Positions 32,800 through 41,753 of a stretch of 64,000 nucleotides of DNA are shown here, piece after piece (position 1 is the first letter of the stretch; each line of letters opens with the position of its first letter). Made by a program: the position numbers and the translations under genes. Origin of the DNA: Hartmannibacter diazotrophicus (GTDB taxonomy: Bacteria; Pseudomonadota; Alphaproteobacteria; Rhizobiales; Pleomorphomonadaceae); the NCBI RefSeq assembly GCF_900231165.1, contig NZ_LT960614.1, positions 4,790,001 to 4,854,000 of the forward strand. The letters are read 5' to 3'. The notes under the pieces are model-generated. The model saw only the letters and a program-made list of their open reading frames with translations. It had not been told where the DNA came from and searched no databases.

Positions 32800-35700
32800 C
32801 GCGCCGGGAACCATCGGAAATGTCGCGCGCCGACTGGCTGAACCGTCCCGGCAGCCTTGCCATTGTCGCGCCACGCAACGGCAGCACGGACGATGTTGCT
32901 TCGGCTGACCCGTCGGGGCTCGACCCTTACGTCATCGTCGAGGCCAGCGGGGCCGTGATCGGCTTCAACGGCCATGTCGATCTCGGCACCGGCATCCGCA
33001 CGGCGCTTGCCCAGATCGTGGCCGAGGAACTCGATGTCGGCTTGGCGCGGGTCAGCATGGTGCTTGGCGATACGGCTGCAACGCCCGACCAGGGCCCGAC
33101 CATCGCCAGCGAGACGATCCAGATCGCTGCCGACCCGCTCCGCCGTGCCGCGGCCCAGGCCCGCCGTCATGTTCTGTTGCGCGCCGCCGAACAGCTTGGC
33201 TGCACCATTGAGGCGCTCACGACCGAGGATGGGGTCGTCACCGGGCCGGACGGCGAGCGCCTGACCTATGGCGAGCTGATCGGCAATGCCGCAACGCGCC
33301 TCGCCCTTGACCTGCGGACACCGGTGAAGCCCGTCGCGGAGCACCGCATCGTCGGCCAATCGCCCCCTCGCGTCGACCTGCCCGCCAAGGCGACCGGCGG
33401 CCTCACCTATGTGCACGACATGCGCCTCGACGGCATGCTGCATGGCCGCGTTGTGCGCCCGCCCTATGCCGGGCTCGACGCAGGACACTTCGTCGGCACC
33501 AGCCTTCTTTCGGTCGACGAAACATCCATCGGCCATCTGCCGGGCATCGTCGCGGTCGTCGTTGAGGGCGACTTCGTCGGCATCGTTGCCGAACGCGAGG
33601 AAATCGCCGAGGCAGCGATGGAGGCGCTGAAGGTTGCGTGGAAGCCCGCGCCGAGCCTGCCGGACATGGACGACCTTGCCGGCGCCCTGACGGCCAATCC
33701 GTCGACGCCGCGCCGGCTTCTCGACAAGGGCAACGTCGACGAGGCGCTGGAAAGTGCCGCCAGACGCATGCCCCGCCGTTATCTCTGGCCCTACCAGATG
33801 CATGCCTCCATCGGTCCGTCGGCGGCGCTCGCGCGCTTTGAGGACGGACGCCTGACGGTCTGGTCCGGAACCCAGAACCCGGTGCCGCTGCGCGCTGACC
33901 TTGCCCTGCTGCTCGATCTGCCGGAGACGGCCGTCGATGTGATCCGCATGGAAGCGGCAGGCTGCTATGGCCGCAACGGCGCCGACGACGTCACCGCCGA
34001 TGCCGCGCTTCTGGCCCGGGCCGTCGGCCGGCCGGTGCGGGTGCAGCTCTCCCGCGCCCAGGAGCATCTCTGGGAGCCCAAGGGTGCGGCTCAGCTCATG
34101 GATGTCGACGGCGGACTCGATGCGGCGGGAGACGTCGCCGCCTACGATTTCACGACCCGCTATCCCTCCAACAACGCCCGCACGCTGGCCCTGCTGCTCA
34201 CCGGCAAGGTGCCGCCCGTCGCGCCCGTTCTTCATATGGGCGACCGTACGGCAATTGGCCCCTATGACTTCGCGAACCATCGGGTCACCGTGCACGACAT
34301 GGCCCCCATCGTCCGCGCGTCCTGGCTGCGCGGCGTCTCGGCCCTGCCGAACAGCTTCGCGCACGAATGCTACATGGACGAGCTTGCGACCAAAGCCGGC
34401 GTCGACCCGGTGGAATTCCGGCAAAGGTATCTCAAGGACGCGCGCGCGCTGGAACTTGTCCAGGCCCTCGCCCGGCGCGCCGGGTGGGAGCCCCACGCCG
34501 GCCCCCGCATGCGGCGCGACGAGAACGGCATCCTGCATGGTCGTGGCTTTGCCTACGCGCTCTACATGCACTCGACATTCCCCGGCACCGGCGCGGCATG
34601 GTCCGCCTGGGTCGCCGACGTCGCCGTCAACCCCGAGACCGGCGAAGTCGCGCTCAGGAAGGTGACCGTTGGTCAGGACAGCGGCCTGATGATCAACCCG
34701 GAGGGCGTAAGGCATCAGATCCACGGCAACGTCATCCAGTCGACGAGCCGCGTCCTCAAGGAAGAAGTGACTTTCTCCGACATCGCCGTCGCAAGCCGCG
34801 AATGGGGCAGCTATCCGATCCTCGCCTTTCCCGAGGTGCCGGACATCGACGTGATGATGGTGCCGAGGCCGGACGAGCCGCCGCTCGGTGTTGGAGAATC
34901 CGCCTCCGTGCCAAGCGCTGCGGCGATTGCCAACGCCATATTCGACGCGACCGGCGTGCGCTTTCGCGAGCTTCCCTTCACGCCGGAGAAGATCAGGGCA
35001 GGCCTCGAGGCGGCCGGGATCGCCTCGCCCTCCGGGACAGCCTTCGCCCTTGCCGCGCCGCCTCCGCCGAAGCTTCCCCGGTTTCGCCGCCGATGGACCA
35101 TCGCCATCGCGGCTGTCGGCGCCGTTGGTTCGATCGGACTTGCGAGCCTGCCGATCCGCCCGGCCATTCCGCCGATTGCCCGCCCCGATCCGGCGGTCTA
35201 TTCCACCACGACCGTGGAAAGGGGGCGGATGCTCGCCGCGCTCGGCGGCTGCATCACCTGCCACACCGCGGTGGGCGGCCAGCGCCTTGCCGGCGGCCGG
35301 CCCATCGAGACGCCCTTCGGCACCATCTGGTCGACGAACCTCACGCCCGATCCGCAGACCGGCATCGGCGGCTGGTCCTATCCGGCCTTCGAACGGGCGA
35401 TGCGTCAGGGCATTTCCCGCGATGGCCGTCACCTCTTCCCGGCTTTCCCTTACACGTCCTTCGCCAAGGCATCCGAGGCCGATCTCCAGGCAATCTACGC
35501 TTATCTGATGACGCAGCAGCCGGTCCGGCAGGCGGCCCCGCCGCCGCAGCTTGCCGCGCCCTTCTCTGTCCGTCCGCTGATGGCGGCCTGGAACACGATG
35601 TTTCACGATGCCGCTCCATTCCGGGCCGATCCCTCCCGTTCAGACCTCTGGAACCGGGGCTCCTACCTGGTCGAGGGCCTTGGGCATTGCACGGCCTGTC

Positions 35701-36392
35701 ACTCGCCGAGGAATGCCCTTGGCGCGGAGGAAAAGGGCCGTCTTCACCTTGCCGGCGGAACGGCGGACGGCTGGGAAGCACCGGCCCTCACCGCGCTCGG
35801 CAAGGCCCCGATCCCCTGGGACGAGGAAGCCTTCCATGCCTATCTCAGCACCGGATACTCCGATCTGCACGGCGTCGCAGCCGGCCCCATGGCGCCCGTG
35901 ATCGCCGAACTCAAGGACCTGCCCGACAGCGACATTCGCGCCATGGCGCATTATCTTGCCAGCTTCAATACGCCGGCAAACGACCCGCAGGGACGAGCCG
36001 ACGAACTGCACGAGAGAAGCAACGCGCTCGGTCTTCGGCTGCAATCGATGCCGGAGTTCGCCCAGGGCGCGCGCCTCTACGAAGGGGCTTGCGCCGTCTG
36101 TCACGAGCGCGGCAAGGGCCCGGTCCTCTTCGGCGTCAAACCGTCGCTGGCGCTTGTGACCGCCATCCAGTCCGACACGCCGGCAACGCTCATTCGCGTC
36201 ATTATGGAGGGCATCAGCGTGCCGGAAATCGGCGGCCTCGGCGCCATGCCCGCCTTCGCCAGCCATCTCGACGACGGCCAGATCGCGGCCCTCGCCCGCT
36301 ATATCTGCGCGCGCTTCGCCCCGGACCGCCCGGCTTGGGAGGGGCTGGAGGAAATCGCGAAAAGCATGAGGATCAAAGGATCGAACTCATGA
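32796..36392 (+). CDS. Nicotinate dehydrogenase-like large subunit: molybdopterin enzyme fused to three haem c sites
   Basis: This 1198-residue NicB-like protein is a xanthine-dehydrogenase-type Mo-binding subunit (about residues 1-750) with the catalytic glutamate in GVGESA (Glu701). A hydrophobic segment follows at about 763-785. The C-terminal region has three CxxCH haem c sites: Cys819-Cys822-His823, Cys965-Cys968-His969 and Cys1099-Cys1102-His1103. This is the layout of Pseudomonas NicB, which hydroxylates nicotinate to 6-hydroxynicotinate and delivers electrons to cytochrome c or oxidase. The haem part must be periplasmic, so the segment at 763 is probably a membrane anchor or crossing. 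Confidence 0.88.
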   Translation: MTRREPSEMSRADWLNRPGSLAIVAPRNGSTDDVASADPSGLDPYVIVEASGAVIGFNGHVDLGTGIRTALAQIVAEELDVGLARVSMVLGDTAATPDQGPTIASETIQIAADPLRRAAAQARRHVLLRAAEQLGCTIEALTTEDGVVTGPDGERLTYGELIGNAATRLALDLRTPVKPVAEHRIVGQSPPRVDLPAKATGGLTYVHDMRLDGMLHGRVVRPPYAGLDAGHFVGTSLLSVDETSIGHLPGIVAVVVEGDFVGIVAEREEIAEAAMEALKVAWKPAPSLPDMDDLAGALTANPSTPRRLLDKGNVDEALESAARRMPRRYLWPYQMHASIGPSAALARFEDGRLTVWSGTQNPVPLRADLALLLDLPETAVDVIRMEAAGCYGRNGADDVTADAALLARAVGRPVRVQLSRAQEHLWEPKGAAQLMDVDGGLDAAGDVAAYDFTTRYPSNNARTLALLLTGKVPPVAPVLHMGDRTAIGPYDFANHRVTVHDMAPIVRASWLRGVSALPNSFAHECYMDELATKAGVDPVEFRQRYLKDARALELVQALARRAGWEPHAGPRMRRDENGILHGRGFAYALYMHSTFPGTGAAWSAWVADVAVNPETGEVALRKVTVGQDSGLMINPEGVRHQIHGNVIQSTSRVLKEEVTFSDIAVASREWGSYPILAFPEVPDIDVMMVPRPDEPPLGVGESASVPSAAAIANAIFDATGVRFRELPFTPEKIRAGLEAAGIASPSGTAFALAAPPPPKLPRFRRRWTIAIAAVGAVGSIGLASLPIRPAIPPIARPDPAVYSTTTVERGRMLAALGGCITCHTAVGGQRLAGGRPIETPFGTIWSTNLTPDPQTGIGGWSYPAFERAMRQGISRDGRHLFPAFPYTSFAKASEADLQAIYAYLMTQQPVRQAAPPPQLAAPFSVRPLMAAWNTMFHDAAPFRADPSRSDLWNRGSYLVEGLGHCTACHSPRNALGAEEKGRLHLAGGTADGWEAPALTALGKAPIPWDEEAFHAYLSTGYSDLHGVAAGPMAPVIAELKDLPDSDIRAMAHYLASFNTPANDPQGRADELHERSNALGLRLQSMPEFAQGARLYEGACAVCHERGKGPVLFGVKPSLALVTAIQSDTPATLIRVIMEGISVPEIGGLGAMPAFASHLDDGQIAALARYICARFAPDRPAWEGLEEIAKSMRIKGSNS

Positions 36393-36437
36393 CCGGATCG
36401 AGGCGCCCCGGCCGATGGCTGCGCCCCTTGCTCCGCC

Positions 36438-36478
36438 TTGACAAAGGCTGCCCATCGGCCAGATCATTTGCATACGAA
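36438..36478 (+). promoter_or_regulatory. Promoter with second copy of the palindromic operator
   Basis: TTGACA (36438-36443) is an exact -35. GATCAT (36462-36467) is a fair -10 at 18 nt spacing. The operator half GCATACGAAC is kept, and the 16-mer at 36463-36478 matches the upstream palindrome at 13 positions. It overlaps the -10, as expected for a repressor site. It lies 35 bp before the reductase start. Confidence 0.65.
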
Positions 36479-36513
36479 CAATACGGCTCCCTGAGCCAGC
36501 GCGGGACCATGCC

Positions 36514-37983
36514 ATGACCGATCCCGACACGGCCGACTCCATGGACGACAAGGTACGCTGTGACGCCTGTCCGGTGACCTGCTACATCCGGCCCGGCATG
36601 GCTGGCGCCTGCGACCGCTATGCCAACCTCGATGGCCAACTGGTCCGTGTCGACCCGCACGTTCTTCTGGCGCGAACACTCGAGGACGGCGGGGCGCTGG
36701 TGCCGTTCTCCCGCCAGGCCGACGGCTGGGACGGCACCATCCTTTCCGACGAGCATCATTTCGTCACCGCAATCGGCGCCGGCACCACCTATCCCGACTA
36801 CAAGCCCGCGCCCTTCATCGTCTCCTCGAAGGTCGACGGCGTCGACATGGTAACGGTCGTCACCGAGGGCATCTTCAGCTATTGCGGCATCAAGGTGAAG
36901 GTCGACACCGACCGCTTTCTCGGCCCCGAACAGTCGGCGGTCCGCGCCGACGGCGAGCCAATCGGCCACGTGACCACCAGCGAATACGGCTCGCAGATGC
37001 TCTCTCTCGGAGGGGTGCATCACCTGACCGGCGGCAGCAAGAAGGAAGGCCGCGTCGCCTGCGAGGCGCTGCTGGACCTTGCCAACGGCAAGCCGGTGGA
37101 GCTTTCCATCGACGGAGGGGTGGACATCGTGGTTGCGGCCGGCAAGGCGCCCGTCATCAACGGTCTGCAGGAAGAACGCATGCGGGTCGGCTGCGGCTCG
37201 GCCGCCATCGGCATGTTTGCGAAACAATGGCTCGGCGAGGTGGACGACGTCGTCGTGGTCGACGACCACATCACCGGCGTCCTCTCCGAGCATCAGGCCG
37301 GCAAGCTGCTCGACATCCCGCCGACAGGCATCAGGATCAAGGGCCGGCGCTCGACACCCGGCCGCTATTTCCAGGTCGCGGCTCCCGGAACCGGCTGGGG
37401 CGGCACCAACATCACCGATCCCCTGTCGATCCTCGGCTCCTTCGACACGAAAGTCGCCAAGGCCGGGATGACCTTGCTGATGGTCTCGACCACCGGCGAG
37501 CAGGCCGGCTTTTACCGCCTCGACGAAACGCTCTCACCCGTCGAGGACGAGATGCCCGAAGCGCTGCGCCAGTCGGTGGATCTCATCCGCGAAAATTGCG
37601 AACCCGCCCTTTGCTCCGTCCTCTTCATGGCCGGGGCCGGCGGATCGCTGCGCGCGGGCGTCACCGAAAACCCGGTGCGCCTGACACGCTCGGTCAAGGA
37701 CGCCCTGACGCGGGTCACTTGCGGCGGCGCGCCGGTCTATGTCTGGCCCGGCGGCGGCATCACCTTCATGGTCGACGTGACGCGCCTGCCCGAAAACGCC
37801 TTCGGCTCCGTACCGACGCCGGCCCTCGTCGCGCCCATCGAATTCACCCTGACGATGGAGGACTATGCGGCCCTCGGCGGGCACATGGAGGCGGTCCGCC
37901 CGCTGTCGTCCTTGAATGGAGGAGCGCAGCGCCGGATCGCCCAGCGGGTCCAGAACCCATGGCCCATGACGCGCGACCGATGA
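36514..37983 (+). CDS. 6-hydroxynicotinate reductase
   Basis: This 489-residue iron-sulfur flavoprotein belongs to the family of Eubacterium barkeri 6-hydroxynicotinate reductase, which reduces 6-hydroxynicotinate to tetrahydro-6-oxonicotinate. Cys16, Cys19, Cys23 and Cys33 form a C-x2-C-x3-C-x9-C ferredoxin-like site (CDACPVTCYIRPGMAGACDRY). Other cysteines in the middle (SYCGIKVKVD, VGCGSAA) and near the C terminus (ALCSV, VTCGG) may hold a further cluster. The Azorhizobium pathway uses this reduction after nicotinate hydroxylation, matching the two genes upstream. It is followed with ATGA overlap by a UPF0280 gene. Confidence 0.82.
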   Translation: MTDPDTADSMDDKVRCDACPVTCYIRPGMAGACDRYANLDGQLVRVDPHVLLARTLEDGGALVPFSRQADGWDGTILSDEHHFVTAIGAGTTYPDYKPAPFIVSSKVDGVDMVTVVTEGIFSYCGIKVKVDTDRFLGPEQSAVRADGEPIGHVTTSEYGSQMLSLGGVHHLTGGSKKEGRVACEALLDLANGKPVELSIDGGVDIVVAAGKAPVINGLQEERMRVGCGSAAIGMFAKQWLGEVDDVVVVDDHITGVLSEHQAGKLLDIPPTGIRIKGRRSTPGRYFQVAAPGTGWGGTNITDPLSILGSFDTKVAKAGMTLLMVSTTGEQAGFYRLDETLSPVEDEMPEALRQSVDLIRENCEPALCSVLFMAGAGGSLRAGVTENPVRLTRSVKDALTRVTCGGAPVYVWPGGGITFMVDVTRLPENAFGSVPTPALVAPIEFTLTMEDYAALGGHMEAVRPLSSLNGGAQRRIAQRVQNPWPMTRDR

Positions 37984-38924
37984 CGGTCCTCGCGCCCATA
38001 AAGGCCTCAGGCTTTCGCGCCTCGGTGCGGCATCTGCCGGACGGGCGGCTGCATCTTTCCGACGGTCCCATCGATCTTGTCATCGAGGCTTTTGGCGAAC
38101 CCGGAGAGGTGGCCCACGCCTACGACGCCGCAGCGAACCGCTTCGTTCATGTGCTAGACGAACTCTGCAAGGAACTCGCCGTCCTTCGCCGGCCGATTCA
38201 CCCCGGCGAGACGCCGATCACCTTCCGCTCGCCGGTTGCCCGCGCCATGCAGGCGGCGGTTCGCCCCCACGCCGCGATCTTCATCACACCGATGGCAGCG
38301 GTGGCAGGCGCCGTGGCCGACGACATCCTTGCCCACATGACCGCCAGCGCCAGTCTCGCGAAGGCCTATGTCAACAACGGCGGCGACATCGCGCTGCATC
38401 TGGCTCCAGGACAGTCCTTCACCACCGGCCTCGTGACCAGGCCGGACAGACCGGCGATCTTCGCGACCACATGCATAGGAGCGGGCGATGGCATCGAGGG
38501 TATCGCTACCTCCGGCGCACCGGGCAGAAGTTTTTCGCGTGGCATCGCCGATGCGGTCACGGTTCTGGCTCGTACAACCGCCGAGGCCGACGCGGCGGCG
38601 ACGGTGATCGCCAATGCGGTCGACCTGCCCGGCCATCCCGGAATTCTGCGCGCGCCGGCCAGCGACCTCCAGCCAGACAGCGATCTTGGGGCGATCCCCG
38701 TCACCCGGCACGTGCCGCGACTTGCCGGCGAAGACATCATGGAAGCGCTAGAGTGCGGAGCGCGAACGGCCGAGGCCCTTCTGGATCTCCGGATAATCGC
38801 AGGCGCAGCCCTCCACCTGCAAGGCAGCACCCGTCTCATTGGCCGGCTTCGGACGCTGGACGACGACAGGCCCGCCCTGCCACGTGAGGCCCGGACTCAG
38901 CCCGGAGCGCCGAGCGACCTGTAG
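37980..38924 (+). CDS. UPF0280 family (ApbE-superfamily) protein
   Basis: This 314-residue UPF0280 protein is related in fold to ApbE flavin transferases. Features are AAVAGAVADDILAHM, YVNNGGDIALHL (an N-x2-D flavin/metal-type motif), CIGAGDGIEGIATSG and RSFSRGIADAVTVLA. The start overlaps the reductase stop by 4 bp (ATGA), so the proteins are made together. E. barkeri reductase was reported to hold covalently bound flavin; an ApbE-like partner could attach it, but this is inference. The C terminus overlaps the convergent glycosyltransferase gene by 28 bp. Confidence 0.85.
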   Translation: MTVLAPIKASGFRASVRHLPDGRLHLSDGPIDLVIEAFGEPGEVAHAYDAAANRFVHVLDELCKELAVLRRPIHPGETPITFRSPVARAMQAAVRPHAAIFITPMAAVAGAVADDILAHMTASASLAKAYVNNGGDIALHLAPGQSFTTGLVTRPDRPAIFATTCIGAGDGIEGIATSGAPGRSFSRGIADAVTVLARTTAEADAAATVIANAVDLPGHPGILRAPASDLQPDSDLGAIPVTRHVPRLAGEDIMEALECGARTAEALLDLRIIAGAALHLQGSTRLIGRLRTLDDDRPALPREARTQPGAPSDL

Positions 38925-39946
38925 AACTCAAGCGTTTCCCGTCCGCAAGCCTCGAAGGACAGCGCCGCGAGCGCCGCATCCCGCCGGCCTTCTTCCTCCG
39001 GTGTGACGTCATGCGTCGAGACCCGGTCGACCGCCTGCGTCAGGCTCAGGGCATCAAGGGCGCTGCTGTAGACCCACGGTGCACCGAACTGCTCCTCAAG
39101 ATCAGTGAACATCGGCAGGTCCGACGTCAGGAGCCGCCCGCCTGCGGACAGGACGAGGATGGAAAAACCGGAGTTGGACCCGATGAGATAGGGCAGGAAC
39201 ACGGCATCCACCGTCCCGATCAGTTCCTCCATCTCCGCATCGTCCAGGCGATGGTCGATCCGGTGCATCCGCTCCCGGCCGGCCGCATCGAGGCTGGCCT
39301 CAAGGGCGTCGGCGTCCATCAGGGGATCGGCCCGCCCTGCGACGACGAGAACGACGGGGCGCCCGCGTCCGTCCGTCTTCGGCAGGTGGCGCAGCGCATC
39401 GACATTCTTGTAGGGCTTGAGGTCGCCGAGATAGCCGATGATGAAGGCCTCTCCCTTGTGCATCTCCTGGCGGAGGATCTGCCTCCGCTCCGGCGACACC
39501 CGGGTTGTCGGAAAGACCCCGTGGCCGACGAGACAGGAGGGCTTTGCCGCCTGATCCGGATAGGCCTTGAAGAACTGCTCCCGCGAGGAGCGGTTCATGA
39601 AGACGTAGCCACTCGTCAGGCGCCGGACCCAGGCGAGATAGGGCATCAGCAGCCACCGATGCCGGGTCTTGAACGGCGTGACGTCGTGCACCGTCCAGAC
39701 GATCTTCTTGCCGAAAAGCCGGACGAGACCGAGAAAAGCCAGAAAGCTGGCGGCAAGGACAAGCGCCTTCGGCAGGGGATGCTCGGCCACCTTGTGATCG
39801 GGAAAATGCATGTGAAGAACGTCGAAGCGCAGGAGCATCGTGTCGGCGCTGCGCACCGGCACGACATCGACACCGATCGCATCAAAGGCTTCGCAGAAAT
39901 ATTTCCAGTATGGATTGCCAATATAGGTCCGGCCGGGAACTGACAA
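38897..39946 (-). CDS. Glycosyltransferase, GT4-like
   Basis: This 349-residue GT-B fold transferase has an N-terminal domain with VLHMHFPDHKV, VWTVHDVTPF and VFMNRSSREQFF, and a C-terminal nucleotide-sugar domain with IIGYLGDLKPYKNVDALRHLP and a GSNSGFSILVLSAGG loop. The start is unclear. TTG at 39946 has no Shine-Dalgarno sequence. A CTG at 39955, giving the common MRVLSVPGRTYIGNPY form, has GGAGG 8 nt upstream. No ATG is available in this frame. It opens the main polysaccharide region and converges with the UPF0280 gene. Confidence 0.88.
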   Translation of the reverse strand: MSVPGRTYIGNPYWKYFCEAFDAIGVDVVPVRSADTMLLRFDVLHMHFPDHKVAEHPLPKALVLAASFLAFLGLVRLFGKKIVWTVHDVTPFKTRHRWLLMPYLAWVRRLTSGYVFMNRSSREQFFKAYPDQAAKPSCLVGHGVFPTTRVSPERRQILRQEMHKGEAFIIGYLGDLKPYKNVDALRHLPKTDGRGRPVVLVVAGRADPLMDADALEASLDAAGRERMHRIDHRLDDAEMEELIGTVDAVFLPYLIGSNSGFSILVLSAGGRLLTSDLPMFTDLEEQFGAPWVYSSALDALSLTQAVDRVSTHDVTPEEEGRRDAALAALSFEACGRETLEFYRSLGAPG

Positions 39947-40153
39947 AACGCGCAGGGGTCATTCCTCCCAGATGACGGGAAATCCGGTCGAAGTGCCCGG
40001 ACTTCCGCTTCGTTCGCTGTCGGAAGGCCTGTCGACAGGACCCGGCGTCACGACGCGGGCACCGGCTCCGGTCGAGCTGGCCGGAGAGGATCGACAAACC
40101 TCGGCATCAGGCAAGGTAGCAGCCTGATTTTAAACAATTATAGCAATAGCGGC

Positions 40154-41461
40154 TTATGCGCCCCCCGCGTCCTTGCCGGGCAGGCCAAGACCGAAGCGTG
40201 GATTTCGTGATCGGGCGGTGAACGCAGCCATCGGATTATACTGGACCATGGCACACAGGCAGTAGGCCGTGAAAAGATGCTGCGGCACAAGCAGGTTGCC
40301 GTCGAGCACCAGCCAGTGAAACAGGAAGGCGCTCGCCAGAACATGACGGCGCGTCGCCTGATAGGCGCAGGTGTAGAAGAAGGCCGCGAAGCAGAAGAAG
40401 CCGACGACGCCATATTCCGTGACGAGCTTGATCCACCCGCTGGCAAAGGATTCCGCATCGGCCTGCAGCATGTAGTAGGTCGACATCGACGGACCGACAC
40501 CGAAGAGGAAATGGAAGGTGTCGACCTTGCTGAACAGCAGGAAGAGAACGGCGTTGCCGGTGAAGCGCGCATAGCCGCTGGATGTCGAATCCGAGAACTC
40601 CCCGACGCGTGCCAGGAAAATATGGAGATTGAGCTGGTCCCAGGCGAAGATCACAAAGAGCGGCAGCAAAATCGGAAGAATCCAGAGCAGTTTCCGGTAT
40701 TTCGGATGCTCCAGGATCATGAGGCCGAGCGCGACCGATCCGAAGATGGCGAAGAGCAGAATTCCCGTGCCCGAGAACGTCACGATCATGCCCAGGAGCA
40801 GGATCGGGACATAACGCAGATCCTTCAGCAAGAAGATGGCGATCAGCAGCCCGCGGGACGCAAGCTGCGACAGCGCCGACGCCTCAAGCAGGAAGAAGCC
40901 GTTGGCCTTGTAGATTCCAGAGCCTTGCTTCAGTTCGTTCAAGGTATTGTATTCAATGAGAAACCCGGAAGGAACCAGACCCGCCCAACTGAACAGGAAG
41001 GGCACCTTGACGAGATACTGCACGAAATACTGAAGGATCCCGATGATGGCGAAGAAGCAGATGATGCGAACGATCGTCCGGTAGAAGCGCTCGTGCGCCG
41101 TGTGGTCCACCGGAATGCAGAAGATGAAGAAGCCGTAGAGGCCGACGTAGAGCAGGCCCGACGTCAGAGAGGCCTTCGGATCCGCGAAGGCCGCGCTGAT
41201 GGTCGTCGTCACGGCGATGCCAGTGAAGAGGATGAGCCGGACCAGCGAGATCTTGGAAATGCCGAGGAAGGCCTGAAGCAGAATGACGACCGGCGCGGCA
41301 ACGAGCGCGACCGGCAGGGGAAACCCTCCTGCATGAAGGCCGATGCGCTGCAGCAGGAGCGAGGCCAGCAGGATGATGCAAAGCCCCCCGAGAAGCGGTC
41401 GTTCGCCGGGTTCGGAGGCAAGGGTAAACGGTTGAGCCTGAATGGTGTTTGAAAATGCCAC
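40154..41461 (-). CDS. Wzy-like polysaccharide polymerase
   Basis: This 435-residue membrane protein has about eleven hydrophobic segments and a periplasmic loop near residues 310-350 (GVGPSMSTYYMLQADAESFASGWIKLVTEYG) of the kind seen in O-antigen polymerases. Such proteins are weakly conserved; topology and context carry the call. With the Wzx flippase (56615-58063) and Wzz-like protein (50256-52442) it would form the Wzy pathway. It is divergent from the GT39-like gene, with 292 bp of AT-richer sequence between. Confidence 0.78.
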   Translation of the reverse strand: MAFSNTIQAQPFTLASEPGERPLLGGLCIILLASLLLQRIGLHAGGFPLPVALVAAPVVILLQAFLGISKISLVRLILFTGIAVTTTISAAFADPKASLTSGLLYVGLYGFFIFCIPVDHTAHERFYRTIVRIICFFAIIGILQYFVQYLVKVPFLFSWAGLVPSGFLIEYNTLNELKQGSGIYKANGFFLLEASALSQLASRGLLIAIFLLKDLRYVPILLLGMIVTFSGTGILLFAIFGSVALGLMILEHPKYRKLLWILPILLPLFVIFAWDQLNLHIFLARVGEFSDSTSSGYARFTGNAVLFLLFSKVDTFHFLFGVGPSMSTYYMLQADAESFASGWIKLVTEYGVVGFFCFAAFFYTCAYQATRRHVLASAFLFHWLVLDGNLLVPQHLFTAYCLCAMVQYNPMAAFTARSRNPRFGLGLPGKDAGGA

Positions 41462-41753
41462 CAGGAGCGCCCCATGGAAAATGAACGAATGAACGGCCGA
41501 AAGGTCGAAAATGACTGCTGCAGCATTATGTCAATCGCCGCCGCCAAGGTCCACCGGGAACTGAAACAAGGTCAACGGACCCGATGACACGCATCGCGCG
41601 ACATTCGGCTACTCAGAGATGCCGCCCTGAGGCACCAGCCAGCGGTACTTTGCCGACGAACGCATCGTCCGTCTCCGTTCGCCACGGCTCTTCGGGTCGC
41701 GAAGGCACACCAACAGCCCTCCGACTGGGCTTTTCGGCGCGATCGATATAAAA

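Noticed and set aside
32706-35606. A 966-codon open frame on the minus strand opposite the NicB-like gene
   Set aside because: Its composition is Arg/Gly/His/Asp-rich without motifs. It is the antisense shadow of a high-GC gene with haem and Mo motifs on the plus strand.
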